30,416 nt of DNA, taken from positions 1 to 30,416 of the forward strand of contig JANLSK010000141.1 of the NCBI GenBank assembly GCA_031362415.1, read 5' to 3'. The DNA is from VFJJ01 sp031362415. Its GTDB lineage: Bacteria; Actinomycetota; Acidimicrobiia; IMCC26256; VFJJ01. Positions 23,429 through 30,416 of the stretch are shown piece after piece (position 1 is the stretch's first letter; the number at the start of each line of letters is the position of its first letter). The position numbers were made by a program, and so were the translations under genes. The notes under the pieces were generated by a model. It searched no databases, was not told the DNA's origin, and saw only the letters and a program-made list of their open reading frames with translations.

Positions 23429-25807
23429 TCAGGCGTGGGCGTCCACGAAGCCGGTGTCGGCATCCATCGGGTTGTCGCCCTGGCGCTTCGAGTAGACGAT
23501 GGCGGCGAGGAGCACGATGAGCGCCCCGGCGGCAACCGCGTACCGGGGGCCGTCATCGTCCTGCAGCTTGATGACGGCCGGCAGGATCAGCAGCGACACC
23601 AGGTTCATCACCTTGATGAGCGGGTTGAGCGCCGGACCCGCGGTGTCCTTGAACGGATCGCCCACGGTGTCGCCGATCACGGCGGCCTTGTGGCTCTCGG
23701 AACCCTTGCCGCCGTAGTGGCCCTCCTCGATGAACTTCTTGGCGTTGTCCCATGCGCCACCGGAGTTCGAGAGGAAGTTGGCCATCAACTGACCGGTGAG
23801 GATCACCCCGGCGAGGAAGGCGCCCAAGGCGAAGTAGTTGATGCCGAAGCCGATGATGACCGGTGTGAGCACCGCCAACAGCGCCGGGGTGGTGAGCTCC
23901 TTCAACGACGCCTGGGTGCAGATGTCGATGACCGGGCCGTAGTCGGGCTTCTTCTCGCCGCTCATGATCTTGCCGTCGGCGAACTGGTTGCGGACCTCTT
24001 GCACCACGACCGCAGCGGTACGGCTGACCGCCCGGATGGCGAAGGCCGAGAAGAGGAAGGCGATGGAGCCGCCGATGAGCAGACCGATGAACGTCTTGGG
24101 CTCGGCCACGTTGATCTGGGTCAGCGGGTGCTTGAACAGCTCCGAGCCTTCCAGCGCCAGGCCCGTCAGCTCGTCGCGCAGGTCGAGCTCGGAGCCGATC
24201 GTCTCGATGTAGGAGGCGAACAGGGCGACCGCAGCGATGACGGCCGAGCCGATGGCGAAGCCCTTGGTGACGGCCTTGGTGGTGTTGCCCACGGCGTCGA
24301 GGCTCACCATGATCCGCTCGGGCTCGCCGTGGAACTCGCCCGACATCTCGGCGATGCCGGCAGCGTTGTCGGACACCGGACCGAAGGTGTCTTCTGCTAC
24401 GACGACGCCGGTGGTGGCCAGCATCCCCATGCCGCACAGGGCTACGAGGTAGAGCGAGAACTGGATGTTGCCGCCGCCGAGGCCGATGGCCGCGCCGAGG
24501 GCGCCGGCAATGGCGACCACGGCCCACACCGACGACTCGAGGCCGCCGGCGATACCCGAGAGCACCGTGGTGGCCGGACCGGTCTTGGTGGACGCGGCGA
24601 TCTCGCGAACGGGGGCCGTCTCGGTCGAGGTGTAGTACTCGGTGAGGCGGCTGACGAGCTGGGCCAGGAGGAGGCCGATGACGACGGCGCCGAACACCCG
24701 CCAGCCCACGTTCGACAGGGTGCCTTCGTCGTTGCCCACGTAGCCGAGCGACAGGGCGCCGATCCCGATGACGGTGAGGATGCCGGCAACCAGGAAGCCC
24801 CGGTTGATGGGGGCCAGGGCCGACGTGTCGGAGTCTTTGGCCTTGACGGAATAGATGCCGAAGATGGAGGCGACGACGCCGATGGCCCGAGCGGCAACCG
24901 GGAACACCAGACCCAGCGCCCACTTCTTCGGGTCTTCCGGGTAGACCGACTTGAAGGCGGCCACGCCGAGGATGATCGAGGCGACGAGCGTCACCTCGTA
25001 CGACTCGAAGAGGTCGGCGGCCATGCCGGCGCAGTCGCCCACGTTGTCGCCCACGTTGTCGGCGATGGTCGCCGGGTTGCGGGGGTCGTCCTCGGGGATG
25101 CCGGCCTCGACCTTGCCCACCAGGTCGGCGCCCACGTCGGCCGCCTTGGTGAAGATGCCGCCGCCGACTCGCAGGAACAGGGCGAGGAGCGATCCGCCGA
25201 AGCCGAAGCCCACGAGAATCGCCGAGCTCGAGTTCTGGAAGAGCATGATGATGACGGTGGCGCCGAGCAGGCCCAGCCCCACGGTGAACATCCCGGCCAC
25301 GCCGCCGGTGCGGAACGCCACCTTGAGCGCTGCGGGCAGGGAGCCGGTCTTGGCTGCGGCAGCCGTCCGCACGTTGCCCCGGACCGCCAGGCCCATCCCG
25401 ATGAAGCCGGTGAGGCCCGACATGAAGCAGCCGGCGATGAACGCCAGCGTGCGGAACGTGCCCGATGCGGCGAACGACAGGGCCCCGGAACCGCCGTCGC
25501 CGGCCTCCTCGGGCTTGACGATCTCGACCGACGTGACGAACACGATGATCGCCAACGGGATGAGGATGACGGCGATGGTCTTGAACTGCCGCTTCAAGTA
25601 GGCCATGGCGCCCTCTTGAATCGCTGCGGCTATCTCCATCATCTTCGGCGTGCCGGTATCGGCGGCGAGCACGCCCTTCATGAGGGAGACCCCGACGCCC
25701 AGCGCGAGCAGCGCCGTGAACGCCGAGGCGAACAGGATGATCCACTCGGTGTCACCGAGCTCGAAGATCTGGTAGCCGCCCTCGGCGGCCAGGATGGCTG
25801 ACAACAC
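23429..25807 (-). CDS. hppA: K+-independent H+-pumping membrane pyrophosphatase
   Basis: 792 residues from GTG at 25807 (GGGGGAAG just upstream), with about 16 membrane helices. It couples pyrophosphate hydrolysis to proton export, so it can recover energy from the PPi made by acyl-CoA synthetases. Diagnostic motifs are DVGADLVGKVE (224-234), IADNVGDNVGDCAGMAADLF (248-267) and GDTVGDPFKDTAGPALNPLI near the end. The residue pair that sets potassium need is K511 and T514 in GNTTKAVTKGFAIG, the K+-independent pattern (K+-dependent enzymes have Ala at the Lys position). The length is slightly above the bacterial average. It is divergent from amtB. A possible -10 box TAGCAT lies at 25908-25903. 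Confidence 0.95.
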   Translation of the reverse strand: MLSAILAAEGGYQIFELGDTEWIILFASAFTALLALGVGVSLMKGVLAADTGTPKMMEIAAAIQEGAMAYLKRQFKTIAVILIPLAIIVFVTSVEIVKPEEAGDGGSGALSFAASGTFRTLAFIAGCFMSGLTGFIGMGLAVRGNVRTAAAAKTGSLPAALKVAFRTGGVAGMFTVGLGLLGATVIIMLFQNSSSAILVGFGFGGSLLALFLRVGGGIFTKAADVGADLVGKVEAGIPEDDPRNPATIADNVGDNVGDCAGMAADLFESYEVTLVASIILGVAAFKSVYPEDPKKWALGLVFPVAARAIGVVASIFGIYSVKAKDSDTSALAPINRGFLVAGILTVIGIGALSLGYVGNDEGTLSNVGWRVFGAVVIGLLLAQLVSRLTEYYTSTETAPVREIAASTKTGPATTVLSGIAGGLESSVWAVVAIAGALGAAIGLGGGNIQFSLYLVALCGMGMLATTGVVVAEDTFGPVSDNAAGIAEMSGEFHGEPERIMVSLDAVGNTTKAVTKGFAIGSAVIAAVALFASYIETIGSELDLRDELTGLALEGSELFKHPLTQINVAEPKTFIGLLIGGSIAFLFSAFAIRAVSRTAAVVVQEVRNQFADGKIMSGEKKPDYGPVIDICTQASLKELTTPALLAVLTPVIIGFGINYFALGAFLAGVILTGQLMANFLSNSGGAWDNAKKFIEEGHYGGKGSESHKAAVIGDTVGDPFKDTAGPALNPLIKVMNLVSLLILPAVIKLQDDDGPRYAVAAGALIVLLAAIVYSKRQGDNPMDADTGFVDAHA

Positions 25808-25902
25808 AGGCTTCCCCCGTGAAATGAAACTCCTGCGCCGTCGCCGTCGGAGCCTGGTGGGCCCTCGGGCGCGCGTGACCCGCCGGCGACGGGTCCGGCG
25901 GG

Positions 25903-25931
25903 ATGCTACGAAACGCGACCCGTGAGGGTCG
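25903..25931 (-). promoter_or_regulatory. Predicted hppA promoter with spacer palindrome
   Basis: TAGCAT (25908-25903, minus) could be the -10 box, giving a leader of about 90 bases. CGACCC-GTGA-GGGTCG (25916-25931) lies just above, between the expected -10 and -35, where a repressor or MerR-type activator could act. No good -35 hexamer is visible. Confidence 0.4.
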
Positions 25932-26051
25932 AAATGGGCGCCCGTGGCCGAGCGTGCGCCACGCCTGAGCGGAGGAGCGTGACCGGCCGGGAGACCCGTC
26001 CCGCGAACACGGCAGCCATCAGATATCCGTCATCATCTCGACCCGGTGTGT

Positions 26052-26065
26052 TCACGCCAGCGTGA
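26052..26065. promoter_or_regulatory. 14-bp palindrome upstream of amtB
   Basis: TCACGC-CA-GCGTGA is a perfect palindrome 80 bases before the amtB start, a candidate regulator site. Confidence 0.35.
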
Positions 26066-26144
26066 CCGCCGTGCCCCAACCTCACCGGAGCATGACGGGG
26101 TCAGTGACCGTCCGGCCGAAGCGCCGGGGACATGGAGTGAGGGA

Positions 26145-27803
26145 ATGAGACGACGGCGGTTGTTGATGGTGGTGGTGCTCGCCTTGGGGCTCGTGGGCCT
26201 CATGTCGAGCCCCGCCTGGGCTGAGGGCGACACCGACGGCTCGACCAAGGGCGTGGTGTGCGTGCTCGCCGACGATCCCATCGCCGAGGATGCGGCGACC
26301 TGCGAGCTCGAAGACGGCACCACCGGGGTGGTCGACGATGCGGCGACCACCGCCGAGAAGACCAAGATCAGCCTCAACATGCTGTGGCTGGTGATCGGCG
26401 CTGCGCTCGTCATCTTCATGCAGGCGGGCTTCGCCATGGTGGAGACGGGCTTCTGCCGGGCCAAGCACGCCTCGCACGTGGTCATGACGAACTTCATGAT
26501 CTTCGGCTTGGGTTTCGTGGCCTTCTTCGCCGTGGGTTACGCGTTCATGTTCGGGGCCACGGGTGCCGGGGCCATCGGGCTGCAGCCGCTCGGCGACCTG
26601 GTGACGTTGGGCGGGAACGCCAGTGCAGGGCTGTTCGCCAAGAGCGGCTTCTTCCTGAGCGGCGACGCCTACGACGTCTCGGTGATGGGGTTCTTCTTGT
26701 ACCAGGTGGCCTTCATGGACACGGTGGCGACCATCCCCACCGGCTCCATGGCCGAACGCTGGAACTTCAAGAATTTCATCATGTGGGGCCTGTTCTGCGG
26801 CGCCATCTTCTACCCGCTGTATGGCAACTGGGTCTGGGGCGGCGGTTGGCTGAGCCAGCTCGGGAACTCGGCCAGCCTGGGCCACGGTGTCGTCGACTTC
26901 GCCGGCTCTGGAGTCGTGCACGCCATGGGCGGCATGGCTGCGCTGTCGGGGGCGCTGATCCTCGGGCCCCGCATCGGCAAGTTCGACAAGGACGGCAAGG
27001 CGCGGGCCATGCCCGGGCACAACCTGCCGCTCGCCTTCATGGGCGTCTTCGTGCTGCTGTTCGGATGGTTCGGCTTCAACGGCGCCTCGACCTTCGCCGC
27101 CACCGACCTGCGCTTCACGACGGTCGTCACCAACACGGCCATCGCCGGCGCCTTCGGAGCGGTCACCGCGATGTTCGTGATGATGTGGAAGTTCGGCAAG
27201 CCCGACCCGTCGATGTGCGCCAACGGCATGCTCGCCGGCCTCGTCGCCATCACCGCACCGTGTGCCTTCGTGGCGCCCTGGGCGGCCATGGTGATCGGAA
27301 TCATCGCGGGGGCACTGGTGATCGCCGCGGTGCTCTTCGTCGAGAACCGGCTCAAGATCGACGACCCGGTGGGCGCCATCGCCGTGCACGGCGTCAACGG
27401 CCTCTTCGGCGTGCTGGCGGTCGGGATCTTCGCCGACGGCAAGTACGGCGATGGATGGAACGGGGTGTCGGGCAACGTGAAGGGTCTGCTCTACGGCGAC
27501 TGGGGACAGTTCGGCGCTCAGGCCATCGCCTGCGGCGTGATCATGGTGGTGGGCATCGGGCTCTCGTACAGCTTCTTCAAGCTCACGAACAAGATCGTCC
27601 CGATCCGCTCCGTCGAGGCCGACGAGGTTTCCGGGCTCGACCTGCCGGAGATGGGGGCCATGGCCTACCCCGACTTCCTGGAGGCCCAGGGCACGGTGTT
27701 CCTGTCCTCTGACGACCTCCTGGTGGGTGCCGGTGTCGGCGGCCATGGCGGCCCTGGCAACGGCGGGGCAGCGGCCAAGCTGCGTTCGGAGGTGGGAGCA
27801 TGA
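26145..27803 (+). CDS. amtB: Ammonium transporter, Amt family
   Basis: 552 residues from ATG at 26145, with a GA-rich ribosome site. A signal peptide (MRRRRLLMVVVLALGLVGLM, cleaved after SPAWA, residue 26) and an extracellular segment of about 45 residues with two cysteines (C39, C53) precede the 11-helix core (about 75-500). Pore residues are present: F190 in YQVAFMDTVATIPTGSMAERW, W235, D251 in VDFAGSGVVH, the twin histidines H259 and H415 (VGAIAVHGVNGLFG), and F309 in WFGFNGAS. The protein imports ammonium. The cytoplasmic tail (about 505-552) is longer than in E. coli AmtB and ends in a Gly-rich stretch. The stop overlaps the P-II gene (ATGA), as in classical amtB-glnK pairs. Confidence 0.95.
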   Translation: MRRRRLLMVVVLALGLVGLMSSPAWAEGDTDGSTKGVVCVLADDPIAEDAATCELEDGTTGVVDDAATTAEKTKISLNMLWLVIGAALVIFMQAGFAMVETGFCRAKHASHVVMTNFMIFGLGFVAFFAVGYAFMFGATGAGAIGLQPLGDLVTLGGNASAGLFAKSGFFLSGDAYDVSVMGFFLYQVAFMDTVATIPTGSMAERWNFKNFIMWGLFCGAIFYPLYGNWVWGGGWLSQLGNSASLGHGVVDFAGSGVVHAMGGMAALSGALILGPRIGKFDKDGKARAMPGHNLPLAFMGVFVLLFGWFGFNGASTFAATDLRFTTVVTNTAIAGAFGAVTAMFVMMWKFGKPDPSMCANGMLAGLVAITAPCAFVAPWAAMVIGIIAGALVIAAVLFVENRLKIDDPVGAIAVHGVNGLFGVLAVGIFADGKYGDGWNGVSGNVKGLLYGDWGQFGAQAIACGVIMVVGIGLSYSFFKLTNKIVPIRSVEADEVSGLDLPEMGAMAYPDFLEAQGTVFLSSDDLLVGAGVGGHGGPGNGGAAAKLRSEVGA

Positions 27804-28132
27804 AACGGGTCCAGGCAGTGATCCGTCCCGAGAGGCTCGATGCCGTGCAGCACGCTCTGGCCGAATCGGGATTCCACGGTTTCATGGTTCACGACGTTCG
27901 CGGCCACGGCTCCGGCGAGGCCACCAACACCGGCGAGTACCGAGGCGTCACGTTCGCCATGAGCGTCAAGCACAAGCTGCTCGTCGACCTACTCGTCGAG
28001 GACGATGAAGTGATGGACGTGGCTGCGGTGTTCCAGTCGACGGCATCCACGGGCCAACCCGGCGACGGGCTGATCTTCGTGATCGACATCACCGCCGTCT
28101 ACCCGATCACGGTGCCGGTGCAGATTTCATAG
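27800..28132 (+). CDS. Divergent P-II-family signalling protein
   Basis: 110 residues; the ATG overlaps the amtB stop. P-II proteins sense 2-oxoglutarate and ATP/ADP and plug the Amt channel with their T-loop. The fold is clear: MKRVQAVIRPERLDAVQHAL at the start and STGQPGDGLIFVIDI (83-97). Aligned to E. coli GlnB by hand, many functional residues have changed. The uridylylated Tyr51 is Phe52, Gln39 and Lys40 of the T-loop are replaced within GHGSGEATNTGEYRG, Lys90 is Leu91, and Arg101/Arg103 of the C-loop lie in YPITVPVQIS, which has no Arg. So covalent modification at Tyr51 is ruled out and nucleotide binding must differ. It is likely still an Amt partner, by position. Confidence 0.88.
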   Translation: MKRVQAVIRPERLDAVQHALAESGFHGFMVHDVRGHGSGEATNTGEYRGVTFAMSVKHKLLVDLLVEDDEVMDVAAVFQSTASTGQPGDGLIFVIDITAVYPITVPVQIS

Positions 28133-28154
28133 CCCGAGGCGTCTCGCTCGGAGA

Positions 28155-28193
28155 GAACGACGGGTCCGGTCCCCCCACCGGTCCCGTCGTTCT
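28155..28193 (+). terminator. Terminator-like hairpin of the amtB operon
   Basis: GAACGACGGGTCCGGT (28155-28170) pairs with ACCGGTCCCGTCGTTC (28177-28192), one mismatch, loop of six C's. TTTG follows. Its last bases are also the first bases of the next palindrome, so the two structures exclude each other. Confidence 0.65.
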
Positions 28194-28236
28194 TTGTGTC
28201 CAGGACCGCGCTGGGCGCGGACCTGGACACAAAGAA
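28190..28236. repeat. 47-bp near-perfect palindrome, REP-like copy 3
   Basis: Same length and outer arms (TTCTTTGTGTCC ... GGACACAAAGAA) as the element at 4465-4511, with three differing bases near the middle. It lies between the convergent P-II and SDR genes. Confidence 0.85.
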
Positions 28237-28262
28237 CGGGGGTAGTGGCCGCTGGTTCAGGC

Positions 28263-29051
28263 TCAGGCCACGCCGCCGTCGATGCGGAGGTTGGTGCCGT
28301 TCACGTAGCCGTTGTGGGGCGAGGCCACGAAGGCGATGAGCCGACCCACGTCGGCGGGAGTGCCCACCCGGCCCGAGAGGATTGTCCAGCTGGCCTCCTT
28401 CACCATGAACGCCTCCATCGATGCGTCGTCGGTGGGCTCGCCCCGGGCCTCTGCCCTTCGGCGGAACCGCTCGACGATCTCGGCGGTGGCGATGATCCCC
28501 GGGCTCACGCAGTTCACCGTGATGCCCGTCCCCGCCAGCTCCTGGGCCAGGCTGCCGGTGAGCCCGACCAGGCCGGTCTTGGCCGTGTAGTAGTGCGGCA
28601 GACGGGCACCCGGGCGCACCGAGCCCACGGTGGAGACCAGCACCACCCGCCCGAAACCCTTGGCCCGCATGGCCGGAACGCACAGGCGGATCATGCGGAC
28701 GGCCGACAGCACGTTCTTCTCGTACATGTCGATCCAGGCGTCGGTCCCCATGTCGTCGTCGAACCAGCCGCCGCCTTCGGCCACGCCGTAGTTGTTGACG
28801 AGCACGTCGACCGGCCCGGTGGCCGCAGCGACCTCGGCCGCCCCGACGTCGGTGCGGATGTCGCCGGTGACGTGACGGGCCCGGTGCCCGGCTGCGGTGA
28901 TGTCGGCGACGACTCGCTCGGCCTGTCCGGGCTCGAAGCCGTGCACCACGACCTCGGCGCCCTCGGCGGCGAGCACGTGGCACACCCCTTCGCCCGTCCC
29001 TCGGTGGCCGGCCGTGACGAGGATGGTGAGGTCATGCAGGTGGAGATCCAT
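28263..29051 (-). CDS. SDR-family oxidoreductase
   Basis: 262 residues. ATG at 29051 is chosen over ATGs at 29057 and 29060 because GAGGA is eight bases away. Short-chain dehydrogenase: TAGHRGTG (13-20) replaces the usual TGxxxGIG, VNNYG (85-89) the usual NNAG, and the active site is VSTVGSV with Y154 and K158 in HYYTAKTG. The C-terminus NGTNLRIDGGVA is typical. It probably reduces or oxidises a hydroxyl or keto group with NAD(P)H; the substrate is unknown. The spacing of Ser140 to Tyr154 is one longer than usual, so Thr141 may act instead. It is divergent from the thiolase gene, so the two may be regulated together. Confidence 0.87.
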   Translation of the reverse strand: MDLHLHDLTILVTAGHRGTGEGVCHVLAAEGAEVVVHGFEPGQAERVVADITAAGHRARHVTGDIRTDVGAAEVAAATGPVDVLVNNYGVAEGGGWFDDDMGTDAWIDMYEKNVLSAVRMIRLCVPAMRAKGFGRVVLVSTVGSVRPGARLPHYYTAKTGLVGLTGSLAQELAGTGITVNCVSPGIIATAEIVERFRRRAEARGEPTDDASMEAFMVKEASWTILSGRVGTPADVGRLIAFVASPHNGYVNGTNLRIDGGVA

Positions 29052-29187
29052 GTGCATCATCCTCGCCCATGGGGTCGGGGATACGCTCGCTGCGACCGTT
29101 GGGCTGCCCACCCCGTTGCCCGGTTGCACCGATCGCCCGTCGCCCGCCGCCTGTTGCCCGTCGCCTGTCTCCGTTGGAGGAAACGCC

Positions 29188-30351
29188 ATGCCCGAAGCCG
29201 TGATCGTCGCCGCTGCCCGTACCCCGATCGGACGGGCGTTCAAGGGTTCCTTCGCCCAGGAACGGGCCGACGACATGGGCGGGTTCATCCTGCGCACCGC
29301 GATGAACCAGGTTCCCCAGATCGGCGACACCGAGGTGGTCGACGTGATCTGGGGTGTCGCCAACATGCTGGGCCCCCAGAGCTTCAACGTGGGGCGTCAG
29401 GTGGCGTTGCTCGCCGGGCTCCCCGACAGCGTGCCGGCCACGACCGTCACGCGGTTCTGCGCGTCGTCGCTGCAGGCCATCCGCATGGCCTTCCACGCCA
29501 TCAAGGCCGGCGAGGGCGACGTGTACGTGGCCGGCGGGATGGAGTCGGTCTCCACCTCACTCAACCGGGCCGGTGAGCCGTCTGACCGCAACCCCCGCTT
29601 CATCGACACCGAGCGCTCCGACTACATCAACGACGCCTACATCGCCATGGGCCTCACGGCCGAGAATGTGGCCGAGAAGTACGGCGTGTCGCGCCAGCGC
29701 CAGGACGAGCTCGCCGTGGCGTCGCAGAACCGAGCCGAAGCCGCGCAGGCCAATGGCTTCTGGGAGAACGAGATCACGCCGTACACGCTCGCCGACGGCA
29801 CCGTCGTGGCCAAGGACGACTGCCCGCGGGCAGGCACCACGATCGAGGGTCTCAGCGGGCTCAAGCCGGTGTTCCGGCCCGACGGCACGGTCACCGCCGG
29901 CAACGCCTGTCCGCTCAACGACGGTGCCGCGGCGACGATCGTGATGTCGGCCGACCGAGCGGCCGCGCTCGGGATCAAGCCACTGGCGCGCATCGTGGCG
30001 TCGTCGGTGTCGGGTCTGGCTCCGGAGATCATGGGTGTCGGCCCCATCGAGGCTGTCCGCACGGTGCTGGCCCAGGCCGGCATGGGCATCGGCGACATCG
30101 ACGTGGTCGAGCTCAACGAGGCGTTCGCTGCGCAGGCGATTCCGGTGTGCGACGAGCTCGGCATCGACTTCGCCAACCAGCTCAACCCCCACGGCGGCGC
30201 CATCGCCCTCGGGCATCCCTTCGGCATGACCGGCGCCCGCATCATGTGCACGCTGCTCAACGACCTCAAGGCCCTCGACAAGACCATCGGTCTCGAGACC
30301 ATGTGCGTCGGCGGCGGTCAGGGCATGGCCATGATCATCGAGCGCCTGTAG
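29188..30351 (+). CDS. fadA: Thiolase (acetyl-CoA acyltransferase)
   Basis: 387 residues from ATG at 29188 with GGAGG (29176-29180) at ideal spacing. Catalyses thiolytic cleavage of 3-oxoacyl-CoA to acetyl-CoA and a shortened acyl-CoA, the last step of beta-oxidation; the reverse condensation is also possible. The active-site set is complete: nucleophile C91 in TVTRFCASSLQA, NEAFAAQ, H343 in GGAIALGHPFGMTG, and C373 in TMCVGGGQGMAM. The length is normal. It can close the spiral with the synthetase, hydratase and dehydrogenase found at the other end of the window. The FadA versus AtoB choice (chain length) is not decided by sequence. Confidence 0.92.
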   Translation: MPEAVIVAAARTPIGRAFKGSFAQERADDMGGFILRTAMNQVPQIGDTEVVDVIWGVANMLGPQSFNVGRQVALLAGLPDSVPATTVTRFCASSLQAIRMAFHAIKAGEGDVYVAGGMESVSTSLNRAGEPSDRNPRFIDTERSDYINDAYIAMGLTAENVAEKYGVSRQRQDELAVASQNRAEAAQANGFWENEITPYTLADGTVVAKDDCPRAGTTIEGLSGLKPVFRPDGTVTAGNACPLNDGAAATIVMSADRAAALGIKPLARIVASSVSGLAPEIMGVGPIEAVRTVLAQAGMGIGDIDVVELNEAFAAQAIPVCDELGIDFANQLNPHGGAIALGHPFGMTGARIMCTLLNDLKALDKTIGLETMCVGGGQGMAMIIERL

Positions 30352-30357
30352 CGCCGA

Positions 30358-30372
30358 CAACCGCCTCGGTTG
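30358..30372 (+). terminator. Small hairpin after thiolase
   Basis: CAACCG-CCT-CGGTTG is a 6-bp stem starting 7 bases after the stop. No T-run is seen before the sequence turns into the G-run artefact. Confidence 0.35.
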
Positions 30373-30383
30373 GCCCCCGTCGT

Positions 30384-30416
30384 GGGGGGGGGGGGCGGCG
30401 GGGGGGGGGGGGGGGC
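30384..30416. other. Poly-G contig end, probable artefact
   Basis: Twelve G's, CGGC, sixteen G's and a final C. Such runs at a contig end are typical of no-signal calls in two-colour sequencing or of collapsed low-quality reads. They should not be read as biology. Confidence 0.8.

Larger units (their letters stand above)
25808..26144. other. Divergent promoter region, hppA / amtB
   Basis: These 337 bases hold no gene. Nameable elements are a minus-strand TAGCAT box (25908-25903) and two palindromes annotated separately, plus GGTCA-G-TGACC at 26099-26109. I looked for GlnR-type boxes (gTnAC-n6-GaAAC) and saw no convincing one. No riboswitch was recognised. Confidence 0.55.

Noticed and set aside
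23553..25745. Very long open frames on both strands over hppA
   Set aside because: They are Arg/His- or Gly/Glu-rich antisense and shifted shadows, caused by GC-rich third positions. Only the HppA frame has family motifs and membrane helices.
25808..26144. Riboswitch or GlnR box before amtB
   Set aside because: No gTnAC-n6-GaAAC pattern and no known riboswitch core could be recognised by eye.
26082..27746. Long antisense frame over amtB
   Set aside because: His/Glu/Asp-rich with no recognisable domain; a composition effect of the opposite strand.
4465..28236. The three palindromes as a CRISPR array or as attachment sites
   Set aside because: They are single, widely spaced copies without regular spacers, cas genes or an integrase nearby.

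Overview
Kind of organism. From about base 3,060 to the end, the window reads as one stretch of a very GC-rich actinobacterial chromosome. Codons end in G or C, GTG starts are common, several genes look leaderless, and the gene set is dominated by CoA-linked catabolism plus a K+-independent H+-pyrophosphatase and an Amt/P-II pair. The mix (PF04909 amidohydrolases, SDRs, thiolase, ADP-forming acyl-CoA ligase, DM13 protein, flagellar stator genes) fits an environmental Actinomycetota, most likely class Acidimicrobiia. That placement is an inference from gene content, not a marker-gene result. No rRNA, tRNA, insertion sequence or CRISPR array was seen.

Layout. (1) 1-3059, minus: an outer-membrane TonB-dependent receptor of Gram-negative (proteobacterial) type with visibly lower GC. 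It lacks its start and its last residues. It is joined in frame, with no stop codon, to a 3-hydroxyacyl-CoA dehydrogenase (3060-3797) that lacks its C-terminus; I read this as a chimeric assembly join. (2) 4152-7201, plus: a small four-cysteine protein, an AMP-forming acyl-CoA synthetase, and an enoyl-CoA hydratase with a long N-terminal extension. (3) 7257-13618: a DM13 membrane protein, two PF04909 amidohydrolases, a vapBC toxin-antitoxin pair, an SDR and a metallo-beta-lactamase-fold hydrolase. (4) 13717-17539: an AAA/DUF4143 ATPase, a Uma2-family nuclease-like protein and a Uup-type ABC-F ATPase. (5) 17748-20879: an ADP-forming acyl-CoA ligase and an exported SGNH-hydrolase-like protein. 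(6) 20898-23197, minus: motB and motA, with a flagellar sigma-28-like promoter. (7) 23429-28132: hppA, divergent from an amtB/P-II operon. (8) 28263-30351: an SDR divergent from a thiolase. The window ends in a G-homopolymer artefact.

How the genes fit together. The acyl-CoA synthetases, enoyl-CoA hydratase, 3-hydroxyacyl-CoA dehydrogenase and thiolase can supply every step of a beta-oxidation spiral except the acyl-CoA dehydrogenase. The amidohydrolases, SDRs and MBL hydrolase look like peripheral steps that prepare an unknown substrate. An amidohydrolase gene and the ADP-forming ligase gene carry almost the same 16-base palindrome just below a TAnnnT box, so they may share a repressor.

Most notable points: the in-frame chimeric fusion; a P-II protein that has lost most of its conserved effector-binding and modification residues; the shared operator; a family of near-perfect intergenic palindromes with a one-base apex; leaderless-type promoters at vapB, the AAA ATPase, uma2 and possibly the ABC-F gene; and the sigma-28-like promoter of motAB. 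I found no clear, wholly new multi-gene system.
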